The notes under the pieces are model-generated. The model saw only the letters and a program-made list of their open reading frames with translations, had not been told where the DNA came from and searched no databases. This document shows positions 8,873-17,472 of a stretch of DNA of 64,000 bases, one piece after another. The translations under genes were made by a program, and so were the position numbers. Every line of letters begins with the position of its first letter. Position 1 is the first letter of the stretch. Source of the DNA: JAKOWB01 sp038363005 (GTDB lineage Bacteria; Pseudomonadota; Alphaproteobacteria; Kiloniellales; JACOMY01); contig JBBQBI010000026.1 of assembly GCA_038363005.1 (NCBI GenBank), forward strand, positions 9,154 to 73,153, in the 5' to 3' direction.

Positions 8873-9637
8873 CTATGAGCTCTTAGCACCGCGATGCAGC
8901 GCAAGAACCTGCTGTGCATGCTCGACTTGGCTGCGCGGCGGGTCCTCGCAATAGACCGCGCGATACCACAGTACCGACAGCAGGTCGGCAATGTGCTCGG
9001 GCTTGCCAGCATACTGGCTGAGCAGCGGCTCTTGACGCACGAAGATCTCATAGAGGTATTGGAAGACCATGCCCTCGAGGGCGTAGGCCACTTGCATGCC
9101 GACGTTCTTCGGCGTCTCAGGATGGCCGGAGCGGCGCGTGATCGAGATGGCGATCTTTTCGATCCACAGCAGGCGCTGATTACGCCACTGGTCGCGGAAG
9201 GCCGGAATCTGGTCCTCGAGCTGGATCAGGCAGCGCACTAGCGGCGCATTGAGGCGGTAGGCCGAGACGAAGAATTGGTTAGTACGCAGGATGGCTTCGT
9301 AGTCGCTGCTGCCGCGCGCCGTTAGGCGCGCATGGGTGTGCAGCGCCTCACCAAACTCCAGCAGCACGTCGCTGGCGATGGCGGTCTTGTCTGGGTAGTA
9401 GACGTAGAAGGTTCCCTGCGAGACACTTGCGCCGGTACACACGTCGGAGACCTTGAGGTCGTTGAATCCGGTGGCCTCAAGGGCCTCAATGGCTGCCAGC
9501 TTCAACCGAAAACGGGTGCGTTCGCCCTTGGTCGCGAAGGTTCGGACCCGGAGTTCCTCCTGCAGATGCTGCATGTAGCGCCCGAAGGGGCGCCATTCCG
9601 GCTGCGCCTTTGCAGCCTTTGATTTTACCGCCGTCAC
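8873..9637 (-). CDS. TetR/AcrR-family transcriptional regulator
   Basis: 254 residues. After an unusually long leader of about 40 residues comes the TetR DNA-binding domain: RLKLAAIEALEATGFNDLKVSDVCTGA, then VSQGTFYVYYPDKTAIASDVL, the helix-turn-helix with its Y-x-Y-F/Y-x-x-K end. The C-terminal ligand domain is not specific. I used the GTG at 9637, with GGAGC upstream. It lies between two sets of gene relics, yet its frame is intact, so it is probably functional. Possible targets include the inverted repeat at 7930 or the nearby cassette A, but neither is shown. Confidence 0.85.
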   Translation of the reverse strand: MTAVKSKAAKAQPEWRPFGRYMQHLQEELRVRTFATKGERTRFRLKLAAIEALEATGFNDLKVSDVCTGASVSQGTFYVYYPDKTAIASDVLLEFGEALHTHARLTARGSSDYEAILRTNQFFVSAYRLNAPLVRCLIQLEDQIPAFRDQWRNQRLLWIEKIAISITRRSGHPETPKNVGMQVAYALEGMVFQYLYEIFVRQEPLLSQYAGKPEHIADLLSVLWYRAVYCEDPPRSQVEHAQQVLALHRGAKSS

Positions 9638-9688
9638 GTCGAGAGCTCCATCACTGCTTCCTACAACCGAGCATCGAAGTCCCGTCCT

Positions 9689-9826
9689 CTAGATCGCGGC
9701 CGGGGTGCTGATAATCAGCGCGCGCCGCTCCAGTTCGGCAAGCTCAATGTCGCAGCGTAGCCACTTGCCGAGCGGCGCTTCGCGCACTGGCGGTGCAGCG
9801 GTCTCACACGCCTCACCCAACTGCCA
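9689..9826 (-). pseudogene. Peptide ABC transporter ATPase, C-terminal fragment
   Basis: The minus-strand frame ending at the stop 9691-9689 reads GEACETAAPPVREAPLGKWL followed by RCDIELAELERRALI. This is the C-terminal cysteine-containing tail of Opp/Dpp ATPases; compare CETTPPPWREAGPDLAIRC and HIPLPEL at the end of the intact fused ATPase at 21.2-23.2 kb. Walker motifs are absent. It directly abuts a dppB fragment upstream on the same strand, so a deletion joined the two. Confidence 0.6.
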
Positions 9827-9836
9827 AGGGCAGCGT

Positions 9837-10106
9837 CCAGTGAACTAGCGGGCGGTCACGATGCGTGGCCTGCAACATCGCCGGGATTAACGCCAGCGGT
9901 AGGTAGAGAAAGGAAGGCGACCCCGGCCAAAACCAACGTGTTCAGTATATTGGGTCCGAGGATTTTGGCGACCGGGCGGTTGCTGGTCAGCGCCCGACCA
10001 AAGTCGCCTTCAGTGACAATGAAGCCCAGCCAGTCGACATAACGCTCGCCAGCCGGTCGGTCGAGACCCAGCCGCAGCCGCGAGACCAGTAGCGCGAGCA
10101 GCACCC
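9837..10106 (-). pseudogene. DppB-type permease fragment, frameshifted
   Basis: Minus-strand sequence encodes RLRLGLDRPAGERYVDWLG, then DFGRALTSNRPVAKILGPNI and LNTLVLAGVAFLSL. After a frameshift near 9900 it continues LPLALIPAMLQATHRDRPL. The order and spacing match the intact permease at 19.3-20.3 kb (VERYFNWLG, DFGRALTSDQPVGQIIAP, LPLALIPAALQALHRERPL). Both termini are missing. It follows the MaoC C-domain gene directly on the same strand. Confidence 0.7.
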
Positions 10107-10550
10107 TCACCGCACCTGCTCCGGTTCCGCGCCCGGCTGACCGGGCGGGCACAACATCAGCGCCTCACCAGTCACCGCGACCTCGCCGGTCTGACGCAGC
10201 AGCTGGAGCTCTACCCTGGCCATAGTCTCTTCCCCGTCTCTCTCAAAGCTGACGAGCTTTGCCTCAACGGAGACTGTATCACCCGGCCAGACGCGGGCGT
10301 TGAACCGCACCTTGAAGCCACGGGTACGATCCGGCCCAAACCACTGAACTAGCTGCGAGGCCAGCAGCGAGGCGCTGAACATCCCGTGCGCGAAAACTGA
10401 GGGATTGCCCGCCCGCCTCGCATATTCGTCGTCGTGGTGCAGCGGGTTGAAGTCACCCGCTGCGCCGGCATACCGGACAAAGTCAGTGCGGGTAATCGGG
10501 CCGATTTGACATGCCGGCCCGCGGTCGCCGATCGCCAGTGACCGTGTCAT
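10107..10550 (-). CDS. MaoC-like hot-dog dehydratase, catalytic-domain protein
   Basis: 147 residues. It carries the hydratase motif region FVRYAGAAGDFNPLHHDDEYA followed by VFAHGMFSASLLA, giving the Asp/His pair of the (R)-enoyl-CoA hydratase family. It overlaps the stop of the MaoC N-domain gene (ATGA); the two together equal one two-domain hydratase split over adjacent genes, as in heteromeric ChsH1/ChsH2-type hydratases. It should hydrate an enoyl-CoA. Last intact gene of cassette A. Confidence 0.85.
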   Translation of the reverse strand: MTRSLAIGDRGPACQIGPITRTDFVRYAGAAGDFNPLHHDDEYARRAGNPSVFAHGMFSASLLASQLVQWFGPDRTRGFKVRFNARVWPGDTVSVEAKLVSFERDGEETMARVELQLLRQTGEVAVTGEALMLCPPGQPGAEPEQVR

Positions 10551-10966
10551 GTCGGGCCTTCCACCACCACGGTGGTGGCACGGGAGGTAAGCACGATAGC
10601 CGCCGTTCCCTCCTCCCGCATCTCGATCTCGAACACAATGAAGCGCATGCCGCCACCCCGCTTGCCCTGCTTGCGATAGTCCTCCACCACCTTCGCCGAG
10701 CAGGTCAACTCGTCGCCGATCCGCAGCGGCCGGCGGTAACGGTACTCCTGGCCGGCGTTGAGGCAGCGCAGCGGATCCAGCCGCAGCACAGTGAACAGGA
10801 AGTGCCGCTCGAACTCCGCCACCCCGGCCATTGGGAAAGTAGCCGGCACCGCCGGCGGATGGTGTGTCCAGCCCGGGTCGTAGGTAGCACGAGCGAACTC
10901 CCGCACCTTGCCGGCCTCGACGACGAAGCGGAAAGGGTCCGAACGGATGCCGACCAGAGACTTCAC
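10547..10966 (-). CDS. MaoC-like dehydratase, N-terminal (FAS1-like) domain protein
   Basis: 139 residues from a GTG start. It matches the non-catalytic N-terminal hot-dog domain of two-domain MaoC proteins (VEAGKVREFARATYDPG, then FPMAGVAEFERHFL and EYRYRRPLRIGDELTC). It lacks the D-x-N-P-x-H catalytic motif, which is in the next gene. Presumably forms a heteromer with that gene product, shaping the acyl-CoA tunnel. A 168-base gap separates it from the amidohydrolase upstream. The GTG start is a choice between nearby candidates. Confidence 0.82.
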   Translation of the reverse strand: MKSLVGIRSDPFRFVVEAGKVREFARATYDPGWTHHPPAVPATFPMAGVAEFERHFLFTVLRLDPLRCLNAGQEYRYRRPLRIGDELTCSAKVVEDYRKQGKRGGGMRFIVFEIEMREEGTAAIVLTSRATTVVVEGPT

Positions 10967-11134
10967 GTCCGGACACCGATCGTCATGTGCGAACGGTCGG
11001 GTGCAGGTTTTGGCACATGATCACCCATATAGTTGGAGTGCCCCTGCCGCAACTCGACGCGATTGATGTCCGAGTGCGGACGATAGCCCTCAGCGAGCTG
11101 CCCATTCTTGCCGGAGCGGTCATCCTGTTCCGAC

Positions 11135-12547
11135 TCAGGCCGTCGGCCAGCGCGGGCCGGGGGCGAGGCCCACCGCCTGCGCTACGCGACGCGCCGAGGC
11201 GCGGGCCTTAGCGAAGATCTCCTGCTCGTCGGCCAGCGCCAACCGGCCGTGGCGCACCACCACGCGGCCATCGACCAGCACGGTATCGATCGACTTGGTC
11301 GGGCTGATCAACATCAGCTCGCGCACCACGTCGAGGCCGGGCTGGGTCTCGGCAATATCGGCGCGTCGGATCACCAGGTCGGCACGCTTGCCGGCCTCCA
11401 GGCTGCCGATAAAGGCGTCAAGGCAGACCGCCTTGGCGGCGCGGATAGTCTGCATCTCCAGCAAGGTCTCGCAGGGCAGGTAGCCCCCCTCCTCGCGTGC
11501 CACCAGATAGGCGATGCGGGCCATCTCGCCGAAGGTCCAGATCTTCGCCGCGTCGGTGCCGAAGCAGAGGTTGACGCCCTTGCTGAGCAGCTCAGGAAAG
11601 CGCGAGCGCTGCGCCAGTGCGATGCCATAGAACTGGTAGTTACCGGGGTGCCAGCAGACCGACATGCCGGACGCCGCAATCGCCGCCACCTCGTCGTCGC
11701 GCAGGTAGTTCATGTGGACGAAGAGCGAGTTCTCGCCCAGTGCGCCCAGCTCCGCGAAGTGCACCAGCGGATGCTGGCCGAAGCGCTTGTCGTCGAACTG
11801 CGCGTCGCCAGATTCCAGCGACTGGTGCTGGGCCATCACCACGCCAGCCTCATCGGCCGCGCGCTTGGCCGCGAGTGTCAGCTCGTCGCTGGCAGTGCCC
11901 ATGCCGTATAGGTTGATGTGGCCGCGCACCAGCGCGTCGGGATCGCGATTGCGCCAGAGCTGCGAGCCCAGGCGCTGCTGCGCCACCTTGCCATCACAGG
12001 GCGCCCGTTCGATCTGGCGGGTCATGTCCATGCTCTCGGTCACGTCCCACAGGAAGGGATCGGTGATCGAAGCGCGCAAGCCGACGGACTCCACCGCCTC
12101 GGCGCAGATTTCTGGCTCGAAGATCGTGCCGGCCTCGATCATGCAGGTGAAGCCATTCAGCAGCATCTCGGCCGAGGCATGACGGCTGCTCGCCATCTCG
12201 TCCTCGTCCTGCAGCTTGTTGAACCAGACGGCATAGGGGTGCGGCTTGCTGCCGAGATTGGCGAAGGCGGCCGGATCGTCGCTGACCGCGCCGCGCGTGG
12301 TGTGCAGGGTGGAGTGGTAGTGCGTGTCGACCATGCCCGGATGCAGTGGCGCGCCGTGGCAGTCCATCGTCTGTTTGGGGCGGAAGCGTGCGCGCAGGTC
12401 CTTATCCGGCCCGACGGCGACGATCCGCTTGCCGCTGATCGCCACCGCGCCATGCGGATAGATGGTGCGCCGCGCGTCCATCGTGATGACGTAGGCGTTG
12501 GCGACCAGCAGGTCGCATGCCGTCTTCTCCTGCGTCTGACCGCTCAT
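11135..12547 (-). CDS. Amidohydrolase-superfamily metal-dependent hydrolase (cassette A)
   Basis: 470 residues of the SsnA/TrzN/cytosine-deaminase-like branch. Metal and catalytic residues are H76 and H78 (DTHYH), H241 (AQHQS), H278 (FVHMN) and D332 (FGTDAAK). An N-terminal beta-sandwich precedes the barrel, which closes with the usual LEAGKRADLV strand. It should hydrolyse an amide, amidine or ring C-N bond in the cytoplasm. ATG 12547 with GGGAGG upstream. It follows the cassette ligase by 15 bases. Homologous to the proteins at 24.3 and 37.7 kb. Confidence 0.9.
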   Translation of the reverse strand: MSGQTQEKTACDLLVANAYVITMDARRTIYPHGAVAISGKRIVAVGPDKDLRARFRPKQTMDCHGAPLHPGMVDTHYHSTLHTTRGAVSDDPAAFANLGSKPHPYAVWFNKLQDEDEMASSRHASAEMLLNGFTCMIEAGTIFEPEICAEAVESVGLRASITDPFLWDVTESMDMTRQIERAPCDGKVAQQRLGSQLWRNRDPDALVRGHINLYGMGTASDELTLAAKRAADEAGVVMAQHQSLESGDAQFDDKRFGQHPLVHFAELGALGENSLFVHMNYLRDDEVAAIAASGMSVCWHPGNYQFYGIALAQRSRFPELLSKGVNLCFGTDAAKIWTFGEMARIAYLVAREEGGYLPCETLLEMQTIRAAKAVCLDAFIGSLEAGKRADLVIRRADIAETQPGLDVVRELMLISPTKSIDTVLVDGRVVVRHGRLALADEQEIFAKARASARRVAQAVGLAPGPRWPTA

Positions 12548-12562
12548 CTCGTGGTCCCTCCC

Positions 12563-14179
12563 TCAGCTCTTGCTTGGCTTGGCATGTCGTTCGCGATCCC
12601 AGGCCTTGGCCGTGAGGTCGCCTTCCTTCAACGATTCCTTCTGCACGCGCATCGAGGGCGTGCGGGGGAAGTCGGTATCTCGGTACTCGAGGTAGCGGGG
12701 CACCTTGAAGCGCGCGAGCCGCTCCTCGCAGTAGGCGATAATCTCGGCCGGTGGCAGGGTCACCTCGGAGTTGCCGTCGGTAGGCAGGATGTAGGCCTTG
12801 ACCTCCTCGCCGCGGATCGGGTCAGGCACCGGCACCACCGCCACCTCCATGATTTTCGGATGGGTGCGCAGCACGTCCTCGACCTCGGTCGCGGCGATGT
12901 TCTCGCCGCTGCGCCGGATCACGTCCTTCTTGCGGCCCATGAAGTAGTAGAAGCCGCGTTCGTCGACCCGCAGCAGGTCGCCGGTGTGGAACCAACCGCC
13001 GCGCATGGTCTCGGCGAATGCCTCCGGCCGGTTGAGGTAGCCGACGAAGAGGTCAGGCGCGCGCACCAGCAGCTCGCCGACCTTGCCCACCGGCAGGTCC
13101 TGATCCTGGTCGTCGACGATTCGCAGCTCGCATTCTGGCATGGCGACGCCGACCGAGCCGGAGCCGATCATCTCGTCGTGTCGCTCCATGGGGATGCGAG
13201 TGTTGATGGTGGCTTCGGTGCTGCCGTAGTTGTCCAGGATCGGGAAGCCGAAGCGCTGCACGAACTCGCGGTGCAAGTTCGGCGGCACGGCGACTGAAAC
13301 CGCGGCACGGACCTTGTGCTGTCGGTCTAGCGGACTGGGCTCGCCCTTCAGCAGCAGGATCGGCATCGAGGCGATCAGCAGCATCTCGGTGACGCCGTTG
13401 TCCACTACCACCCGCCAGAAGCGCGACAGGCTGAAGCGGCGCATGATCACCAGAGTGCCACCGCTCTGCAGCGAGCAGAGCAGCTGGAAGGCCGGGTCGG
13501 CGTAGTAGAACGGCATGCAGCAGAGCGAGCGGTCGCTGCGCGAAAGCTTCAGCAACCGGATGTGGATGTCGCAGACCCTGAGCCACCAGCCATGATGCAG
13601 TAGGCACCCCTTCGGTCGGCCGGTGGTGCCCGAGGTGTAGTAGATGTTGGCGACCTCGTCGCGCTCGCAGCCGGCGTCGGCCAAAGGCAGGCGGTGCGCG
13701 TCATCGCCATAGGCCGCGAGCCCGTCGGGTTCGGCGCCCTCAACGACGATGATCTCCTTCAGCTCCGGATTGTCAGGCTGCACCTTGCGCAGGATCTTGG
13801 CTTCCTCGGCGCCGGCGATAGCCAGTACGCTGGCGGAGTCGCGCACGATGTGCCCGGCATCGTCGACCTGCGCCGCCGGATTGATCGAGACAAGGATGCA
13901 GCGCGCGGCGATGACGCCGAACAGCGCGATCATGAACTCGGCGCGGTTGTCCATCATCAGCACGATCTTGTCGCCGGGCTTGGTGCGCCTAGCGATGTAG
14001 CCCGCGAAGCGCTCGATCTGTGCCTGGAACTGGCGGCGGCTGATCGAAAGCCCCTCTTCGAAAACCATCACCGGCTTGTCCGGCTGTGCCCGGCAGGCGC
14101 GGTCTATAATCTCGATCACTGTCTTGCAGCCGACCCCGCTCCAGGGCGCGCCGGCATCGTCGTGCTTCACCAGGCTCAT
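12563..14179 (-). CDS. Acyl-CoA ligase (AMP-binding, class I adenylate-forming), cassette A
   Basis: 538 residues, full length for the ANL family. The P-loop YYTSGTTGRPKG is at residues 181-192, with YGSTEA and WFHTGDLLRVDERG further on. The C-terminal position that normally holds the adenylation lysine (TPTxK-V-QK) reads TPSMR-V-QK, with Arg511 in place of Lys; the cassette B homologue shows the same. It should activate a carboxylic acid with ATP and CoA. ATG 14179 overlaps the upstream MaoC stop. Closest in style to crotonobetaine/carnitine CoA ligases; substrate unknown. Confidence 0.9.
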   Translation of the reverse strand: MSLVKHDDAGAPWSGVGCKTVIEIIDRACRAQPDKPVMVFEEGLSISRRQFQAQIERFAGYIARRTKPGDKIVLMMDNRAEFMIALFGVIAARCILVSINPAAQVDDAGHIVRDSASVLAIAGAEEAKILRKVQPDNPELKEIIVVEGAEPDGLAAYGDDAHRLPLADAGCERDEVANIYYTSGTTGRPKGCLLHHGWWLRVCDIHIRLLKLSRSDRSLCCMPFYYADPAFQLLCSLQSGGTLVIMRRFSLSRFWRVVVDNGVTEMLLIASMPILLLKGEPSPLDRQHKVRAAVSVAVPPNLHREFVQRFGFPILDNYGSTEATINTRIPMERHDEMIGSGSVGVAMPECELRIVDDQDQDLPVGKVGELLVRAPDLFVGYLNRPEAFAETMRGGWFHTGDLLRVDERGFYYFMGRKKDVIRRSGENIAATEVEDVLRTHPKIMEVAVVPVPDPIRGEEVKAYILPTDGNSEVTLPPAEIIAYCEERLARFKVPRYLEYRDTDFPRTPSMRVQKESLKEGDLTAKAWDRERHAKPSKS

Positions 14180-15030
14180 GGCTCCACCTCGGCAAGTCCG
14201 TTCGTGAGTACCGTCTCGCCAGCGATATTGCGGGCGATGAAGACGTAGGCCTCGGCGGTGCCGGCCTTGCGCCAGACTGTCGTGACGACGCGCTGGCCGG
14301 GCACCAAGTAGACCGGGCGCGACAGCCGGACCGCCAGGCGGCGCAGACGTTCCGGCGCCTCGCGGCAGAGGCTGGCGATCACGGCCCGGCTGCTGAATGC
14401 GACAGTGCACATGCCATGCACCAGGATGGCCGGGAAGCCCATGGAGCGGGCCACCGCGGGGTCAAGCGTGTAAGCGTCGTAATCGTGCGAGGCGTGGGCG
14501 TAGCGCAAGGTCTGGTCGGCGTCGAAGGGATAGTCGAGCTCGGCTAACGGGGCGCTGACCCGATCCTCCGCCAAGAGTTCATGGGCCGGCGCCGCCCGGC
14601 CGCAGTCGCCGGCGATCCGCGCGCCTGGCGCGAAGCTGACGAAGTGTTGCTCGTTCACCAGTTCGCCGTCGCAGCGGCTTTCGATCCGCGTGGTGACGGT
14701 GACGCCGGTGGACCTAGCGTGAATGCCGATGACCTCGGCCACCGCTCGGATGGTCATGCCTGGCACCAGCGGGCGATGGAAGACAATGTCGTGCTCGCCG
14801 TGGAAAGCGAACTGCGGCACCGCCCGCTTCTTCGCCGCTACCATGGCCGCCATCACCGGGTTCAGCGCATAGATCGGCGGCGCCAGGCGGCCTTCCCGAA
14901 AGGCCGGCGTGTCGTCATTGGTGGCGGCGGCGAAGGCGATGATCTCGGCGCGGGTCACGGGGTAGGGCGCGCCTTCGACGCGGCTGCCGAGCGCATCCAT
15001 CGCCACGGTGGCCGCTGCCTGCGTCATCAT
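14176..15030 (-). CDS. Two-domain MaoC-type (hot-dog) enoyl-CoA hydratase, cassette A
   Basis: 284 residues with two hot-dog halves. The C-terminal half carries QTLRYAHASHDYDAYTLDP then FPAILVHGMCTVAFSSRA, equivalent to the hydratase-2 motif, with an Asp in place of the usual D-x-N-P spacing residues. The N-terminal half has FHGEHDIVFHRPLVPGMTI. Predicted to hydrate trans-enoyl-CoA to a 3-hydroxyacyl-CoA. ATG 15030 overlaps the SDR stop and its own stop overlaps the ligase start. Paralogous to 35197-36042. Confidence 0.88.
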   Translation of the reverse strand: MMTQAAATVAMDALGSRVEGAPYPVTRAEIIAFAAATNDDTPAFREGRLAPPIYALNPVMAAMVAAKKRAVPQFAFHGEHDIVFHRPLVPGMTIRAVAEVIGIHARSTGVTVTTRIESRCDGELVNEQHFVSFAPGARIAGDCGRAAPAHELLAEDRVSAPLAELDYPFDADQTLRYAHASHDYDAYTLDPAVARSMGFPAILVHGMCTVAFSSRAVIASLCREAPERLRRLAVRLSRPVYLVPGQRVVTTVWRKAGTAEAYVFIARNIAGETVLTNGLAEVEP

Positions 15031-15917
15031 AGACCCTCGACGAAGTCACCGAGCCGCGGCGGCGCCAACAGGCAACCGTCAAGGGCGCGGTCCAGCGCCT
15101 CAGCGGTCCACTGCCCCTGGGTGCTGAGCCGGTGCGCGACGCTGGCCAGCTGGATAACCAGCAGCTGGCTGCCGTAGACTTGGAAGACCTGGGAATTGGC
15201 CGGGCAATCCGCCTCGGCCAGCCAGGCCACCACTGGCGAGACGTTGGCCGGCGCGAAGGTGTCGAACGTATCGTCCGCCACGGGCTTCAACGTGGTCTCC
15301 AGCCGACTGTAAGCCGATGGCGATACCGCATTGGAGCGCACACCGTAGCGCTCGCCTTCCAGCGCCGCCACGCGCGACAGGCCTAGGATTGCGACCTTGG
15401 CTGCGGCGTAGTTCGCCTGTCCGAAGTTGCCGGCGAAGGCAGCGACCGAGGTGGTGTGGATCAGCGAGCCTCTGACGGTCGCGCCGGCCTTGGCCTGGCC
15501 ACGCCAATGGGCCATGGCGTGTGAGGTCACCGCGGCATGGCCCTTGGCATGCACCGTCAGCACCGCGTCCCACTCCCGCTCGCTCATGTTCGACAGCGTG
15601 CGGTCGCGCAAGATGCCAGCGTTGTTGACCACCACATCGAGCCGGCCGAACTCAGCCACCGCAAGCGCCACCAGTTCGCCAGCCTGCTGCCAGTCGGCGA
15701 CGTTGTGGCCGCTGGCGACCGCGCGACCGCCCAGCGCGCGGATCTCCTCAACCACTTGCTGCGCCGGCGAGGCGGACTGGCCCTCGCCGTCGACCGAGCC
15801 GCCCAGGTCGTTAACCACCACCGCGGCGCCCTCGGCGGCCAACCGCAGCGCATGGGCACGACCGAGGCCGCGGCCAGCGCCGGTGACCAAGGCGATGCGA
15901 TCCTTCAGGCGCCCCAT
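15027..15917 (-). CDS. Short-chain dehydrogenase (3-hydroxyacyl-CoA type), cassette A
   Basis: 296 residues. NAD(P) motif TGAGRGLGRAHA at residues 12-23, acidic end of strand 2 in VVVNDLGG (favours NAD), NNAGILRD, and the catalytic Ser-Tyr-Lys in TTSVAAFAGNFGQANYAAAK. This pattern is that of the dehydrogenase part of type-2 multifunctional beta-oxidation enzymes. It should oxidise the hydroxyacyl-CoA made by the adjacent MaoC. Six bases after the DUF35 stop. Its cassette B counterpart is disrupted. Confidence 0.92.
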   Translation of the reverse strand: MGRLKDRIALVTGAGRGLGRAHALRLAAEGAAVVVNDLGGSVDGEGQSASPAQQVVEEIRALGGRAVASGHNVADWQQAGELVALAVAEFGRLDVVVNNAGILRDRTLSNMSEREWDAVLTVHAKGHAAVTSHAMAHWRGQAKAGATVRGSLIHTTSVAAFAGNFGQANYAAAKVAILGLSRVAALEGERYGVRSNAVSPSAYSRLETTLKPVADDTFDTFAPANVSPVVAWLAEADCPANSQVFQVYGSQLLVIQLASVAHRLSTQGQWTAEALDRALDGCLLAPPRLGDFVEGL

Positions 15918-15923
15918 GGCGCG

Positions 15924-16304
15924 CTATTCCCGATCCGGTTCGAACAGCGGCAGGGGCGGCGAGCCATCGCGCTTTTGCCAGACCACTCGGACCGGGTCAC
16001 CGATGGCAGTCTCGCCGTTCACCAGATTGGTCATGAAGCGCGGCCCCTCGGCCAGCTCGACCAGCGCGACGGTGTAGGGCACGGCAATGCCCGGCGCCGG
16101 CGGCGTCAGCACCTGCGACTGCGAGTAGACAGTGCCCTTGCCGGTAGCCTCGACCCACGCCAGCGCATGCGAGCCGCAGTCGAGGCAGAAGGGCCGCGGA
16201 TAGAACTGGTGGCGGCCGCAGCCGCCGCAGCGCTGCAGCAGCAGGCGGTGCTGGCGGGCGGCGGCCCAGAACGGCTGCGTGGTGGGATCGCCGAAGTCGT
16301 CCAT
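15924..16304 (-). CDS. DUF35-type Zn-ribbon/OB-fold acyl-CoA-associated protein, cassette A
   Basis: 126 residues. Four-cysteine zinc ribbon CGGCGRHQFYPRPFCLDC followed by an OB-fold (TGKGTVYSQSQVL, ALVELAEGPRFMTNLV). DUF35 proteins pair with thiolase-like or MaoC partners and help bind acyl-CoA, as in the steroid aldolase complex Ltp2-ChsH2(DUF35). Here it starts 4 bases after the thiolase-like gene, supporting a complex with it. Confidence 0.9.
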   Translation of the reverse strand: MDDFGDPTTQPFWAAARQHRLLLQRCGGCGRHQFYPRPFCLDCGSHALAWVEATGKGTVYSQSQVLTPPAPGIAVPYTVALVELAEGPRFMTNLVNGETAIGDPVRVVWQKRDGSPPLPLFEPDRE

Positions 16305-16308
16305 CGGC

Positions 16309-17472
16309 CTACTCCCGCCCCAGCACGACAGTCGCGGCGGCGGAGTTGGAGATGCCGCCAATGCCGTGCGCCACGCCGACCTGCGCGTCCGGCACCTGCC
16401 GCGCGCCGGCCTCACCGCGCAACTGCCGCACGGTCTCGATCAGCAGCATCAGGCCGAGCGCGCCGGGGTGATTGTAGGACAGCCCGCCGCCGGAGGTGAG
16501 GCTGGGCAGCCGGCCGCCGGGCCTGAGGTGCCCGGCCGCCACAAAGGGCCCGCCCTCGCCACGGCCGCAGAAGCCCAGATCCTCGAGCTGCAGGATTACC
16601 GAGCTGGTGAAGTTGTCGTAGAGCTGCAACACGTCGACGTCGTCGTGGCGGATGCCCGCCATGGCAAAGGCATCTGGACCGCTGCGCCGCGCGGCTGAGC
16701 GCGTGATGTCGTCGATCTGGCTGAGGTTCCAGGTTGTATGACCGTGCGCGGCGCCGAGCACCCGGATCGGCCGCTTGGCCGCGTCCTTCGCCCGCGCCGC
16801 CGTGGTCACGATCGCCGCGCCGCCGCCATCGACCCGCAGGCAGATGTCGTCGCGGTGGAACGGAGTCACCAGCATCGGCGAAGCAAGGATGTCGTCCACG
16901 CTCAGCGGCTCACGCGACCAGGCCTTGGGATTCTTCTGCGCCCAGAGGCGCGCCGTAACCGCCACCTCGGCCAGCTGCGCCGGCGTGGTGCCGTAGAGGT
17001 GCATATGCCGGGCGGCGATCAGCCCATAGTGCGTCAGCGGGATGAAGGGTCGGAAAGGCGCCTCGAACTGGCCAGTCAAGCTGTAGGTATCGGGCGCCGA
17101 AACCAGTTGCCGGTTGCGCCGGCTGCGCTGGCGCGAGGCATAGGCGATCAGCGCGACCTCGCAGTGACCGGCGGCGATGGCCAGCATGGCATGGTGGATG
17201 AAGGTCTCGAACGAGCCACCGCCCAGGTCGGTTGAGTCACCGTAGCGCGCCTCGATGCCGAGATACTCGCCGACTTGGATCGAGCCCTCCTCGCCCATGT
17301 AGTTGACGAAGACCGCGTCGACGTCCTTGGTCGTCATGCCGGCCTCGGCCAGCGCTTCCTCAGCAGCCAGTGCGACCATGGAGAGCTCGGTGTGGTCAAG
17401 GACCTTGCCGAGCGGCGTCTCGGCGACGCCGGCGACATAGACGGCGGCCTGCTTCTCCCAAAGTCCTGCCAA
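16309..17472 (-). CDS. Thiolase-like (SCP2/Ltp family) protein lacking the nucleophilic Cys, cassette A
   Basis: 387 residues, thiolase fold. The position of the active-site cysteine reads DLGGGSFE (Gly86), where the cassette B homologue has DVGGCSFE. The usual thiolase His motif E-L-H-D is QLYDNF (Tyr285), and a second Tyr333 lies in LSYNHPG. Cys loss with tyrosines in the pocket is the pattern of Ltp2-like retro-aldolases, so aldol cleavage of a 3-hydroxyacyl-CoA is more likely than thiolysis (inference). No upstream ATG fits; I use the TTG at 17472 because TTG-GCA-GGA matches MAG of the homologue. First gene of cassette A. Confidence 0.85.
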   Translation of the reverse strand: MAGLWEKQAAVYVAGVAETPLGKVLDHTELSMVALAAEEALAEAGMTTKDVDAVFVNYMGEEGSIQVGEYLGIEARYGDSTDLGGGSFETFIHHAMLAIAAGHCEVALIAYASRQRSRRNRQLVSAPDTYSLTGQFEAPFRPFIPLTHYGLIAARHMHLYGTTPAQLAEVAVTARLWAQKNPKAWSREPLSVDDILASPMLVTPFHRDDICLRVDGGGAAIVTTAARAKDAAKRPIRVLGAAHGHTTWNLSQIDDITRSAARRSGPDAFAMAGIRHDDVDVLQLYDNFTSSVILQLEDLGFCGRGEGGPFVAAGHLRPGGRLPSLTSGGGLSYNHPGALGLMLLIETVRQLRGEAGARQVPDAQVGVAHGIGGISNSAAATVVLGRE

